DNA from: Dromaius novaehollandiae
Lineage: Eukaryota > Chordata > Aves > Casuariiformes > Dromaiidae
Assembly (NCBI RefSeq): GCF_036370855.1
Contig: NC_088117.1
Span: 9,610,001 to 9,674,000 of the forward strand
Length of the DNA: 64,000 nt
Direction: 5' to 3'
A program made the position numbers and the translations under genes. The notes beneath the pieces were generated by a model. It ran no database searches. It was not told the origin of the DNA and saw only the letters and a list, made by a program, of their open reading frames with translations. How positions within the stretch are numbered: the stretch's first letter is position 1; each line of letters starts with the position of its first letter. Positions 14,301-29,300 of the stretch are shown one piece after another.

Positions 14301-17300
14301 GAAAGCTTAGTATCAAACATTGGTGCTATTTGCACAACGTTGCTTCATTCTGATCTCACAACAGGACAATATAAGAATGAACCAATTTTCTCATACTACT
14401 GGACAACTTGAACAAAAGAACTAGGACCTAAGATATATTTATATATATATATATAAAAAAAAGCTTGGAATATCATTTTGCTCTTGAAAAAAGATTCATC
14501 TACTAACAAAACATCCTACAGACCAGTACTTCCCAAATATTTTCAACAATGGTAACCAATTTTTGGAATATGCCTGTGTTCACTGCAGCAGTTATCACAT
14601 AATATTGCTCCCAAGTAGCTATTCAAACTAACCTAACTGGAGTTGGATAAACCAGACAATGAAACAGTAACACCACCATTATTATGCAATCTCTGTGCAA
14701 AATACACTCCATCCTAACACAAACATAGGCCCCCCCTCCTTATATATACACAACATTGGTCTCATTGAGCAACTTAAATGAAATGTTCTGCAGCAAGAAT
14801 TTCATCCATTTACGTGTTCAGGGAGAAATCACTTCAGTGAATCGAAGTATACGGCTGGGTTTCGTTATAGATGCTTGTGACAGAAGAAAGCAAAGACACT
14901 GATATTTTTGTGAAATGGCATGCACTAATAACACTACCACAGTGCAAAGGACATTTATGTATTGTAGCAATGATTTTTTTCCCCATATTTCAATCTTAAA
15001 CTTCTCTCTTAAATAAAAACAACCCACAACAATTTCTACAGTTTTGAAATATTTAAAAGGATACCAGCCCACACTGTGTATAAAAAAAGAGGCTAAACAA
15101 ATCTAAAGACAGATTTAATGCCAAGAACAGTGAGGAAAATATGCGTGCTTTCATTATTTTCTTAAATTATACAGGAAAACTCACAGTAATGGAACCAGCA
15201 TTCCCAAAGCTAATGAAGCAACAGAGCAAAAGAAAGAAAAAAGAAAAAAGAGCCTTTTGCTCCCTTAAGTCCTTGTTATAGCCAGCTAAGTGTTGGATTG
15301 AGCATCTTTAAAAAAACATTTACAGAGCTGTGAAATACCGTAGGAGTGCTGCAGCCTCACTCAGTGTCTATGTGATGCAGTATTTGAGATCTAATCCGCT
15401 TAAGTCTGAATCTTCTAAACTTTGCCTAATTTTTCTGTTAGTTGCTTAACTACGCAGGCCCTTGTCACTATATCCTATATCCTCAAATAACTTTGTGGTA
15501 CTATAATAAATCTGAAAGGCCATCTTTGTATTTGAAATAAAGAAGATATTTTAATATTGCATTAGCTAGCAATCATTATTATCTCCCATATAAATTTGAA
15601 GCTCTGTCAGTATGGGGTCCAAAGGTTTTAGAAGTATTTCAGGGAAACATATCTCCATGACTTCTGCAGGAGGAAATTGGGACATTCCCATTATACAAGA
15701 AAATAGAGTAGACTACTTAAAATTCCTTAATTAGCCTGGTTTCGGGAACATGTCATCCTGCTGGTATCTGTAGAAAATAAGAGACTCAAGTAACTGCAAG
15801 CCATTTTTGCCACTCTCGGTGTTTGCTTTATCAAATTAGGATGAACCACTGTCCAAGGTCACACAGGTGCTAAGAAATCAATTTATCCATTGGGACTTGC
15901 AGAAGAGAGGCAAGGCTGCACAATATTTTTAGCAGTACGCTAGGAATTTCAGCACTGGTTGTGAATATCTTGTGTTTATACAACATATACACAGGCCCAG
16001 ATCCTCTTTCTAGGGAGAAATGGCATCAGAGCCCTGAAGCCAATAAATCTATGCCAATTTACACAGACTACAAATCTGGCTCATTTTCTCCACTCCAAGT
16101 GCAATACTTTTGGAAACTAAAAAAAAAAGCCCTTTGCTTCTGGCATCAATACAGCTTATAGCTCAGAAGCAAATACTAAGCAACAGGCAGCAAACACAGA
16201 AGACATTCTTTAAACAACATATAGCAAACTTCACAATGCTTATATACAAATTTCAAAGGTCCTTAGAGCAGGCAGTATGCAATTTTATAGCTAAAAGTTT
16301 TTGCAATGTAGGAAATTATAGCTCAATAAATAGCTTCTTGCAACAAACAATTTTTAAACAAAGGCATAATAAATAAACACTACAAAAATAGTTAGCATTT
16401 TGGATCTTATTTCCAAAGGTCTCCGAGTTCCAGAGTATCAGTCAATCCCTAATTAGAATACATTATCCATCTACTTGACAGTTCAGTGAAATGTCTATTC
16501 CACCACAGAGCTGCAGCTTTGTTCAGAACAGGTTTATTGATATTCTGATGCATTCCCTCTCCATACCCCCAGTGGCTTGGTTCTGTTTTATCACACATCA
16601 AAAAGGCCGTATGCTCAGGGCACCCCATGCACAGCTCAGAGCTGGAGGTCTGAACAGCTGCAAGTAGTATGGTATCACAGGAGGGACAAGCTCCAAGCAG
16701 ATGTCACAGATAAAAAAAAAAAAAAAAAAGAGTAGAAAGGGAGGGCGGCTTGGGAACTAAGCAAGAGAAAGCAAGACACAGCAGAGCAAGACCTGACTTA
16801 AAATATGCCTATCATGCTTCATGCAAACACTGGTCTTTTTTGCCCTCCTGACTATCATTAAAGTGTAATTAGTAACTTCACATGGTAAGAATTTGTTTCT
16901 TTAAGAAGCTATCTATTTTTTGTTCTTGATAGCAGTAACCTTACATCCACGCGTGGATGGCATCTTATCACATCAAGGCTAGAATGAAGGCTAGAAGTCT
17001 GAGAAATTCTATGGCGCCTTATTCTGTGGTCACTATTCCCTCCCTTGCAGCTGGAACCTCAGTCCTTTCCCACATCACGACTGCTATAAATACAGCATTC
17101 TGCTCTTGCCTTAGCACCAGGTGAAGTGCTCCTTGGAGACCCATGGCACACTGAAAATCAGCAACAGGGAAGTACTTTCAAAGCCATCACTTTCCTCTCC
17201 AAATTTAAGGAATCAGGAGAAAAAGAAACCCTCAAGGTCATTCCCAAACATAAATCTCCTTCCTTTGCTGGCACACTCTCAGCTGTAACACCAAACCTAT

Positions 17301-20300
17301 GTTCTGTCAGCTTTCCACCTCAATAATAATGACCAAGATATTCAGTTCTCTCTTGTTATTTGACCTGCACAGCCGCAAAATTTGTTACAAAATCCAAAAC
17401 TGACACTGCCTTAGAATAATGCAAACAGCAAAGGGATGGTGTAAAGAAATAATGCTGCATTACATGGCACATCTGAAAGAATTCTCAGACACGAGCACAA
17501 AGATCAAGGGTCATGAAAAATGCTGCCTGTAGGAAAGCATGTCTTCACAATAGTTTTTCCACAACATCACTGGTATTTTTGAAAAAGTATTAACGTGCCT
17601 TTCTCCCCCATCTAAAGGGAGGGGACAGACAACAGTGCAACAAAACAGCACAGTAATAGCCAGCGTGGATCCAAAATTTCTGAGGTTTTCAGAAAACAGC
17701 AGACTGAGGAGTGTAGTATAAATATTGCAATGCATAGGCAGATTTAAATGCAACATAATAGCACTTACTGAAATTTCAGTATTCCGACTGATAAAAATCA
17801 AATGACTATTACTGACAAATTCAGTGTCCCAGAGTTGGAGGTTTGGTCCTTACTTTTTTACATGGGCAGACAATCTTCATTGCTTTGGACCCTTCTTCTT
17901 TGTCTGGTCCCAAAATGGGGAATGAGCAAATGGAATCAAAGAGAGATACAACACAATTAAGATCCTGACCTGACTAATGCACAGCGACCTACATCTACTG
18001 CCAACCCCACTCCTGCAGTCTGTCAGCTTTAGCAGCATGGATGACGGAAGAAGCTCCACCTTACCAAATTTCTCATTTCAAAGGAATCTTTTATTCCCCA
18101 CGTACAACGTATTCTTGAAGCTTCAGTGTAAAAAAAGAGCCACATGCTTTGTGGAAAACAAAAAAAGAAAGTTAAGAGGTTTCCCCAGATATATTTAAGA
18201 AACATCACTGTCCTTGTAAGGAGTCAGAGATGACATGATGATCTCTGTCTAAACCCAAAAACAACCAATAGCCATCACATTCTTTTCCTTCCTGTTCAGT
18301 GACAACCACCACCCTTCTGAATTGTTTAATACCAATCAGAAGTAATTCTGCCCTTGAGTTCATGTGACTCACTGGCGTAGGCTTAGTTCCTAAATCGTCC
18401 TAAAATGTAAGCGAGGTTGCTCAGCTCTTTCTCTCACAAATTCATCATCTAGCAATCTCTTCACTAGCTTTCCCCAGTTCTATAAATTCCCTCCACAATG
18501 CCAGCAGCACCAGGAGTTAGACAACAGCCAGATGAAAAGTCTTCATATGAGCTTCACAAGTCCCAGGTTCTAACGTAATGCTTGCAATAAGTTCCCTGTG
18601 TATGCTGGAAGACCTACCTGTCCGAGCCTTTGCAGTTCTAAATTTGTATTGGAAGAACAAACAACACTGTCTCAGAAGAGCTGTTGATCAATAAAAATGT
18701 TCTCCTTGGAGGATGCCTGTGACATCTATAAACCTGTGAGTGTCAAAACAATGGCACAAAAAATTCTGTATTCCTACTGTCAGTGGGATGAAAGCTGTGC
18801 AATTAATGCCAACCCAATGACACCACAAGGAGAAATAAAACAAACAGCTGGTGGTCCTGTGGTCCAACATACTGTTCCTAATCTATTTACATTTTCAGTT
18901 TAAAATGCTGACTCATGTTTTGAGAGAGATGGCATAAATCTGGGCAATGAAGTAAAAAAAATCCACAGTATTGGCTTCATTAACACTCACACAAGAAGAA
19001 CGTTGCAATTAAAATGCATAGATCCTCTTTCAAGTGGAAGTGATACCTGACGTGGGAACATTTTAGTGGCCTTGAATTCCTGTCTACTAATAAAAGGACT
19101 TTCAATAAACTATCACAACTTTTGGAAAGTCGATTATGCGTTTTTCCTAAAAGGAGCTGAAATACTAACTACACTAATAATATGCACTCCACTCCTGCGC
19201 AACATCGTGGAAGCTTTCTAGAGAAAGTTTTTATTTCCTCTACTGTTCTGTAACATGTCCAGCGCTGGTTCAGTGCTGTTGGTAGTAACGATAGGAACAT
19301 AAAACGTAGGCAGGATGCTATGAAGCTGTTGTCATTTAAACTATCTCGTCACTTTATCTGGAGTTTATATGACTTAAAATAACAGACACTGAGATCCCTC
19401 ACTGCTATGGGGATAACAAGAACGATGCCAACAATTATAGAAAGCATGGGGCAAAAGAAACATAGGGTGGATGTGGCCTTTGGAGACTAATAGATTTTGC
19501 CTACACTCTGGTGGTTACTAAAACTCACTTTAACAGTATCACAACGAACACTGGAGAAATTAGCTGCTGAAAATACGTCTGCTTTTAACCAGAGGAAGTG
19601 ACTTATGTGACAGAATGAGCACCTTGGAAAGGTTTTACAGCTACTATTACAAAAGCCCTAAAATGAAGAGTTATTCACCTACTTTCTAGTTCATCGCAAC
19701 TACTGATACCAAAACAACTCTCCTCCTGATAGCACTAGAGGACAAAATCCCCCAGCAACTACTACTTTGAGAGGTCACCTTAGAAAATATTTGACCAGAA
19801 CTATTGACAACACCAGGGGTTCCCTGGCATCTTGCCTACCCTGTCCCCTAACCAGCATCAGCACAGGTAGAGCAGCTGTTAGCGTTAAGCTGGGGCACTG
19901 TGCGCAGGGACTGAAAATGCCAAAGGTCTCGCAGTTAGCAGTTCCACTCTTGGGTTCACCATCTTTCTTACTTATTTTCATTTCTGTGCGTTTAAATATA
20001 TTTTAAACATTCTCTCTAGAGAGAAAGTTTGCTGTTCATATCTTGCCATGAGGACAAGGTAGTAAATCATACAGTAACCTGACTTGCTCTATAACCGTGG
20101 TATCTCATTTCACTGCTTACATATAAAATATTGATTGTTTCTAGCCCTTTTTGGTGCTCATCTACTGGCATATACAGGGCTGACAACACCGGTTTCTTGG
20201 CAGAGTTCATCATTTACACACTAATTCAAAAGTCCACAAAAGTAAACAGGATGATACATCATATATCTGTGTTTTTAAATACGTTCTCCTGCCAACTGAG

Positions 20301-23300
20301 AGGCTTAAATCCAGAGTGAATTTAGTATGCAAATACAATAAATACTACCAGATATTTGGTCTGGAGGGCTAAATATCTTCCATGAGTCAAAATAATAAAA
20401 TTAAATTAAATTAAAATAAAATAAAAAAATAAAATGAAATGCCCAGCCTAAAAGACCTCCAGGAGAAAATCTCCCTGCTGACGAAGGATGGAGCAGGTAA
20501 CACAGGAACCTAAAACACTAAGAAAATGGCCCATTTGGAAGAGAAGAGGAGGAATTATATCTTTATATACAAAGAACTGGAAAATTCTACAGTATTCCCA
20601 GGTCTCAGTTGTACCAGCGTAGGACCTGAACTCAAATGGAAACAATAGCTAGGTTTGGAAACAGGGTAAATGCTTGAACTAACAACAGCATGCATTCTGC
20701 CTAAAACTTAGCTTAGGATAGCCAGTCTGCTGTAAATCCTAACGTCTTGGTAGTTCCCCACGTAAGCAAATACTGGTGTAATTTAGACGTGCAGCACTCA
20801 ACTCACCACTATGCTACTCCAAATTTGCAGGGATTCATTGCTGGTTATGGCAAGGGATTTATACCTGGTATAAATCTAGAACCATCTGGAGATGAGCTAG
20901 GTTTTTGCTGCATGAATTTCCCTTCATAAAACAACTGCATATATTTCTTTGAAGGATGAGGAGTCCTATATTGTCATCTGTAAATCCTTATGGAAACCAA
21001 TAACACACTCCAGATTTTTGTTGCAATAAGACTCTTTGGTAAAACCATTTTTAACTAAAAATGCAATAAAATGTTCAAAAAACAAGCCCACGTTAACTTA
21101 CATTCATTTCTTCAGAGCTTTCTCTACTGTTATCAAAGGAAGGACTTTTAAACTGTTCTTTAACTGTGTAAGAGATTACACCACTCAGCTGTTCATTACC
21201 ATGCTGCTCAAGTCATCCTTTCCACAGTTTGGACCATCTGAGCTAGCTTACACAAGGCAGGTCCACTGAAAGCCACTTTCATCAGTGGTTTAAGCAAAGA
21301 TAGCTGACTTCGCGCTGAAGCGCACGAGGACCTCTCTGACAATCATTTACATTATCTCAGTTTAAAGCAGTAACCTTCAGTCGGGGCAGAAAACAAACCA
21401 TTTTTGAATTCTTCTTGCTAGGTTTGTGGATACTTCTCGGCACCCATAGACACCTTTGTGCCACAGAATTACCACCTTAAAAACCACAAGGCAACGGCCC
21501 AGCCCCCTAGTATTATGATTTTGTTTTAGGTGAATGGAAATACCATTACATTATATACTCTAACCCTTGAACGTTTACTTGTGGCTATTTCAGTGTCTCT
21601 TTGTAAATGAAAGCTTAAAAACTGCAGATCATTGCAGACTACAGCAAAAGTAATAGAGATGTGGGGAGAAGCACAGGACACAAGATTTTTAGCAGTTTCT
21701 CACAGTGTCTGATGTTAAGACAGCTTTAGGAAGCAATTTTCAAAGTTCACTGAAACATCAACTACTGGCCCTGCTTTATTCAACAAACAAGCCAGATGAT
21801 GATGTCAAGACACAACACAGTTTAATAAAGCACATCAGCCTTACAACATCTCTATGAGGTAAGGAAGTGCTAATTATCCCCTGGCCCACAAATGAATAGA
21901 CAGACTGACTACTGTAAGAACATGTATTATTTACCTGAAAAGGGTTCGTTAGTCCTTCATGAATGTAACACCTACTTTGGACTGTGCACTTTTTTCCCCT
22001 CTCAAGAAGTGCATCCAATAATGTACAGCCTATATCTTGGCACTGTTTAGAATGAGATTTTTATCCACTAGATTATTATGTCTCTTACAAATAATCCTTT
22101 ATTATGGGCTGATTATGGACTCAATAAACTATAACAACATCTGAGGGTTTAAAGGAAACACATAAAAGAAATTTTGCTTTCCTTGAGTCCAGACATTGAT
22201 TTCAACTAACATTAATCTTTTTAAATTCTCTTTTGGTTCTGTTTGAAAGACCTACTTACATTAAGTCACAGGAAAAAACAACAACACAGATCCATGCATA
22301 CAGCAGCCAAACCTCTTCAGCTGCCTATTTTTGTAAGCTAACAGTGAGCATATTAATTATTACCTAGAAGAGAATATATTCAAATTCCTAACACAAGAAG
22401 GAAAAAAAGACACAATGAGAAAGAGAGAAAATTGAAATGAATAACAGTAGACTCTCTTTTCTCCTTTCATCAGTAAGAGCTAAAAACTTAACTCAACCTA
22501 TTGATTTTTATATATTTTCTGTTTATCTGCTTTGTCCACTATAACTCTGCCAGTTGCCCCAGGCAATCAACAAAGCTATGCTTGTTCAGCCTTTGATCAT
22601 CTCAGTGCTATAAGATTAGCATATGCATACTCTCATCCTCCCCTTTATCCTGTTAATAAAGCTCCAAAGTCCCTCTGCTGATGTTCAAGAAAGCAATTCA
22701 CTCCAGAGCCCCCAAAGATTTGCCCCCATTCCCTCCTCTGCTCAGGACTCAGAATGCTAACTACTATGCACGAGTTGTGTAAGTGCTTATCCACCGGCCC
22801 TCTGAGGAGCAATTCTTACTTGTTTGATGCAGTCCACGTTTGACAGACGTTCCTGGATCAGATTGGCCCAAAGTGCATTGGGAATTTTCTAAAGAAAGAA
22901 CAACAAAAAAAAGGCTGAATATTCACAATTGAGTTCAAAAGGAATTTTATCATGCAGGCACATTCCGGTTAAAGGTGAACTGAGATGTCTCCTTAAAATA
23001 AATAAATAAATTGAACTGTGCAAGTCCCCAAGTCATTAACACAATGTATCAGAGAATTAATAAGGGCACAAAAATCAACGTTAAAGGTAAGCTAAACACA
23101 TTTCTACTTGCCAAAGCCCACATCCGAGCTTTTTGCACACTAACATGGAAACGGTGCCAAGTTTTGCACACTAACCACCACACTGGACCTCAAACCTGCA
23201 AAGGGATCCATAAGAACATCGCAGCCACCAGTAGTCCCTTTAAAAATAACAAGTATCTGACCCACTGCTGCTTCATATGCCAGCACATACAGCATTAGTG

Positions 23301-26300
23301 ATATTAACAGATATCACGTGAGACAAGCAGAATCTCAAACACATAACAGATAAACACCAAGAGCATGATGTTCAGGAGGTTTGTTTTATGGTTTCTAGTA
23401 ACTCTCACTCACTTTTTCATCATCCAGTTGCCCTACAGGTTCTATGCTGAACCTGGTTAAACAAGCTCTGCTTTAGTCAGTTTGCCTTGCTAAAGTCTAA
23501 ACCTTTGGCCATGCCAGTCGGAGAAGCTATTAATCACTTGACTAAATCAAATCACCTTGTCTCATTCATTTTGTCATTATTGGTAAAATGAAGACTCAGA
23601 AAGATTTCTGCAGACGGATTCTCTACATCCTGAGTCACAAAGCTGTCTTTCAACTAATCCAAGAAACTTTAAACGATGTGAGCATGACTCTTCATCCCAA
23701 GCAGCTACTTTTCATGGCTTCCCATCCACCTGTTATTCTAACCAGTCTGAAGGGTATAATCCTAAGAGAGTATTTCTTTAGGCTTATATTAAACTAAAGG
23801 ACGTAACTAGACATAATGAAAATGTGGCTATGTGGAAAAATTTCCTAACAATCATCCTCATCAGCTCATGAAACAATTTCACCAGGAGCGGTGGAAACTC
23901 TTATCGCACAAGTCACTCTGAAGTAGCCTGGAGAAAGCACTCCAGAATACACAACAGAGAACAGTCCTCAGCTGGCTGTGGAATGGACAAGATGGCCCAG
24001 TCAGGTGGTGTGAGGGGGTGCTTTTGTTTTGTTTCTCTCTACTGTCCCCAGTTCTCAGTGCCTTTCTTCACATCAGCCATTCATAAGACAACGTTCAAGC
24101 AGGTAACAGAGAAAAAGGGAAAGAAATTGCTGTGTTTCTTGAAAGTCAGCAGGTCTCATAGGGTGGTGCGTCAAAGCCTCCCGCAGCCGCTCGCTGCTGG
24201 AGTCTGGGTCTGTGGCTTTGAGTCTGTCACCTTCCAAAGATGCATCACGCTGCTATCAGGAACAGCTAGCGTCTTGCTTACTTCTTTGATGTGTCATGTC
24301 AAGAGAGGCTAGCAACTGCCGGGGGTCCACTCTGCTAAGCCGTGCCAAACCAATTTAAACCAAAATTATACTAACTTCTTTTAGTGCAGTGATAGTCTAA
24401 GTCCTCTCTTTTGAGCAGGGTTTATTGCACAAAAACAATCAAGGACACACAGGCAGGTATTTCAGTGTATTAGTTCCTTCTGCTCTCTGCAGCTCAATTC
24501 CAATTTTATTTCCTGGTCAGTTTTCCTTCTACTGAACAGTGGCCTACAAAATCACTTTCAATAGGCTCTTTGTAGTATGCCTAATTATTCACTTAGAAAT
24601 CATTAAATCTCACACACATCCAGCATCAGATAGCACGTTCATATTTTCTTTCTCACAAACACTCACATAAATATATCACAAGCTTGATAGATGGGATATC
24701 ACCTCCCAGGAATCTGTAATAACGGACAACGAGACATGGACATCAGATAACAGCAGAGCTTATCTAAGGCACTCTGAGCCTGACCTAATATCCAGTTTAG
24801 GTAATGAAAAGACCTGCTGTTTGAAATGTTAAACTTTCCAAAAACTGTGGCATTTTCTTATATTCAGACATATGTATATTTTGCTTATAGGCTATACACA
24901 CTGGTTTAATCACTATTCCCATACTGATGAAAAACTCTCCTCATTCATGACTGATTTTAAATGTTCCATGTTATTCCAGAGATACCATATTTCATCTTAC
25001 ATGCCTGATCTCCTCAAAGTGATGTTTTTAGCAATCCTTTCACAAAACTGCTACACTTTTTGTTCAGTATGAGAGGGGGAAGGACTTTCCCTAGATGTTC
25101 CCATTGGAAGTTTTGGACATATTTGTTCTGAAAATAGCTACAGCTAAAATCTTCAAAGTTGGTTTGCTTTATAATTTGGCACCTTGGAGAGAAAAGCAGT
25201 CAAGCTTGAAGAAATTTGGTTAGTACTCTGAAAAATCATGAATGTTTAAATTTGCTTGTTCCGATAAATACACACAGAAAGGCTGCTCTTTTCATGTATA
25301 CACAAGGCTGGAACAGTTCTTATTTGTTCCTTCACAGTGACTTGTCCTGGAATAGATTAGAATGCTGAACATGCATAGATAAGGATGCCTTGGGTTTTCC
25401 TCTCTTCTATTATATTTCTTCTTAAAAAGCACAGGGATATGATGCAACTGTACTGCAGTTTTAAGTCATTAAGCAGTATACAAACACCTTAACTGCAATT
25501 TAGTATAGCTTTAAGAGCACACCCATCCTGCAAACCCACAATTACCACGGTTGTTTCAACTTCTTATTTTATCCAGCTAACAGGAAAAGTGAAACATGCA
25601 ATAGCTCATCATTAGACTTCTCTATAGGAAAAACTTGGAGGTGCTTTCTATTAACATTATAATAACTAGAGATGAGGGAATAATTTGCAATGATTTATCC
25701 AAAAATGTAGTCTCTCTTTCTGTTCATGGAATATTTATTGGTAGCTCATGATTCCTCAAATTTATTGAATATTCAAAAATATTTGACTTCTTTTTGAAAT
25801 ATTTTTACATGCAGAATGATCATACTTTGCTTTGAACATTCAGTATTTAAAATTCACTACTTGAGCTGTGCTCATTAGTAAGTGACCAGGTGCATGATAG
25901 TGAATGATTACATGTCCAAATTTAAAAACTGAGCTTTGGAGAATAATCAGGTATTTTAAATACCCCTTCCATGAACTCCTGTGCCAGTAAAACTCAAATG
26001 TTTTAACGTTCACTGGAAGTGAACACAAAAGAGATGAAAGCATGGATAAAGAGAAGTAACTAAAATATGTGAACAAATATTTGTGGACCTTTTTCCAGCA
26101 TTTGCCCAGATCTAGTAACACTGGCCTACTGACCTATAAAATGAACGAACTTTGGCACTGGGGTTAATTTAGTCGGAGTAACCTTATACTCATGAAATGG
26201 TCCTCTAATTACATTAAATTGTGTTATATGATCTTCACACCAGACTTTCAAAAACACAAACTTAGTTCATGCTTTTCCTCTTTCCATTTATTAAATTGTT

Positions 26301-29300
26301 TTGGCTCGGACTACAACTTTTTAATGATATATTTGCATCAAAGACTGTATAAACAGCTATTGTTTTGTTCCTGAATAGACATTCAAATCCTATTAGTGCT
26401 AATGGATGTTATGTGTGTTAGAGGAGTCAAGTTTACCACTTGCTTCAGCAGAACCAGGGGTCACTTATAGCAAAAAATAGGTTTAGCCAACAACATGATT
26501 CAGCAAGGGGAAATATAGCTCTTCAAGATGATATTTTCGCTACATCTTAAGTCACTGCAAAGCTTCCACTGATTTAGAGGAAGCTAGGAGTTCCCTCCTA
26601 GTTTTAGGAAGTTGCATATGAAGACTCACACTCATGTAAAAGAACAAAAGAAAGCGATTTAGTGAAGACTATCTTCTAGCACCTAACATCTCAGAAACAA
26701 AGGTGAACACTGCATAGTATTTAAACACCACCAGATTCTGCTCTTCAGGCACACCTTACTACCTGATCAGCCTTGACGTTTTTGGCTTTCATCTTCCACA
26801 CCATTCATCTTTTTAAATCAAATAAGCCCAAAAGGACACCCTTGAAAGTGCATCTGTATAGTCTGAAATATGTTAATAATTAGAGTAATTAAACCAAAGA
26901 GAATTTTTGTTTTAAATTCTCCTATTCTTAAGTTGAAATTTATGAATCTGGTAAAACAATCTTTAATAATTAGAACAAAGATTTCAAAGTATATATTTCT
27001 AGTAAAAAAATCATTTTATATCATGCCAGCTGAAAGCAAACCTTTTTGGTAGTAAGTTCAGTGATTTCAATGAACTCCTTCCTCTCAGATCTTCAAGTAT
27101 GTTATCTGAGGTTTTGCCAATCTTCACTCTTTAATTCAGTGTAATAAATACTATTCTATTTTCAGCCTAGTTTTCTAAGGAAACAAAATTTACGTAATCA
27201 TACTATTTGCCCTTTCAGCAGCTTCTGAATCTGTTGGCCAATTTCAACCAAATTTATCAGGGGGTGTGGAAATCTCACAGATGCAAAGCTCCTACAAATG
27301 TTATGAAAATAGGTGACCTTGGAGAGGGAAGAAACTCAAACTAGCGGTCTTGCCAGAAAAATTCACAGAAAACTAGGCTTCTTCCATTTCATTATTCCTG
27401 GATCTCCTTGACATTTGGGGAAAGGAATCAGGTAAAAGGGAAGGCATCAGAAGCAGAGATGCTCCCACGTATTCAAGATATTCCGTCAACATTTTGTTCT
27501 GACCTCTTTGTCGTTAGCCTTTAACAAGAGAATGACACTGGAGATCAAGTAAAACTGTAAGTCACCAGCATTACCCAGGACATAAATGTTCATGGAACCA
27601 ACTCCTTTGAACATTAAGGAGACCCACAATGAAGAATGAAGGGATTCCAAATCCTGGAATGGAGCAAACAGTGTTCTGGGGGTTGGACAGCCTGCATCAG
27701 TCCAAGAACTGAATGACCTCCTGAGTCCACTGCTATTTCCTCAGCCTGAGGGCCTCTAGGGTTTTCAATAACTGACTGGATTGTCCTACAACTTTGAGTT
27801 AGTGCACCAAGTTACTTGTATCATGCTACAGAAAAATCAAACATGAACTACTAAGTACCTCTATCACATTAAAAGAAAAGTTATTTGTGTATATATTTTC
27901 CAGAGCATTTTGTACCAAAGGAGACCTCAGAAATTCATGCTTATTTTACTGAGATTATCAAACACACTGAAATAGAACAGACTTTGTTTAATGAAATAAT
28001 GACACATTCTTTAAATGATATTGTGCATATCTGGACTTCTCTTAATTCTGTTACTCCAGTCTAAGGTTAATGTTTCCAAGACCTCCATTACTCTACTTTG
28101 TCTTCCCCTCCTGCTCCTATTCTATGCCCTGACAGACTTTTATCTTTGTCCACATCAGCTTACCTCACAGAGGTGACCCTTCTTCTCTGAAAGACCCTGC
28201 ACCTATATATGTATTAACAAATGTATAAAACAGCATTGATAAAAGAATATTTACTCTGATCTGCTAAACTCATAGCAGTGGAAATCATGGGAGTGCCACA
28301 CAATTCCTCTTCTGTGACATACAGAACTGCTATTATTACTTCCTCTTACGCACCTGTTTTCTTTCTTTATATGCCTTTGCTTCTTTTGTCAGAGCTAATA
28401 TTTCCTTGAATAACAAAGTCTCCTGAGAGATACGTATGGCATCCAAATGTTTACAAAGCCACATTGCCTGAGGGAAGAAGAAGAAAAAAAAACAAGTTGA
28501 AATATTTGGAAAGAAAATGAAACGTTTTCAGAATGCTACAGAAAGCCAGAGAACATCTTCCTAGCCTCCAATTTAAATGAACTGACTGTAAGTGTAACTT
28601 CAAGCAGCTTCTTATAAAGAAGTTAAAGACACTACAACTTTGAATAAAGCCTTTTTTATCTACTAGACTATAACATGGATTTTAGAGAAGAAAGCATTCT
28701 TCCTAGCATGTATACACCACCATCATCCATAAAGTTTCCGTGGGTCAGCTTTCTTGGTGGTTCAAATACAACTTTGACATTTTCAGTTCAGTGGTACATG
28801 AGAGTGGACATGAGAGAGAACTGGCCAGGCAAATGAAGCAAATAACAATTCTGGGAATACCACAAGCATGTAGCTGTGGTACTCCTCCCAGGCTAATTAG
28901 TCCTGCTAAAACACTGTGTAAATAAGTTCTGTTGTAGAACAGCTGTATCACTAGCACTATCTAAGCAAGCTCTTGCAGAGCTCAGTATCCTTAGGGAATG
29001 CTATCCTTCAACATGTCTTGTACTCGTGTATCACTTCCACAATTCAAAAAATCATCTTCTCAGAATACGATTTCCACAAGCACTGAGCTCAATAGAAAGC
29101 AAAAAGTTAAGTGGACAGTATTATAACATTGAAGGTCGCATACTTACAACCGTAGTTTTCCCAGAAACAGGTGGACCAAGTATACAAATTCTTGGAGCTA
29201 TGGAACAAGAACATGTGAATGTGAATATGTAGAAAAGCAGAAATTCCAACTGCTTTCCTGCTATTACACTGCATAAAATAAATGTAATTACAATGAAACA

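Larger units (their letters stand above)
14241..22819. other. Long AK8 intron between exons 5 and 6
   Basis: This 8.6-kb intron is the largest in the window. It contains a TA tract (14432-14455), a fossil palindromic element (15990-16083), a MIR-like scrap (15848-15880), a poly(A) run (16712-16729), a TTAAA-type repeat (20390-20440) and a MIR-like fragment (21795-21925). Open frames here are short and unrecognisable. Confidence 0.6.

Noticed and set aside
23983-24312. 109-codon plus-strand frame in an AK8 intron
   Set aside because: It has no recognisable motif, no supporting splice structure and irregular composition. It fits a chance frame.
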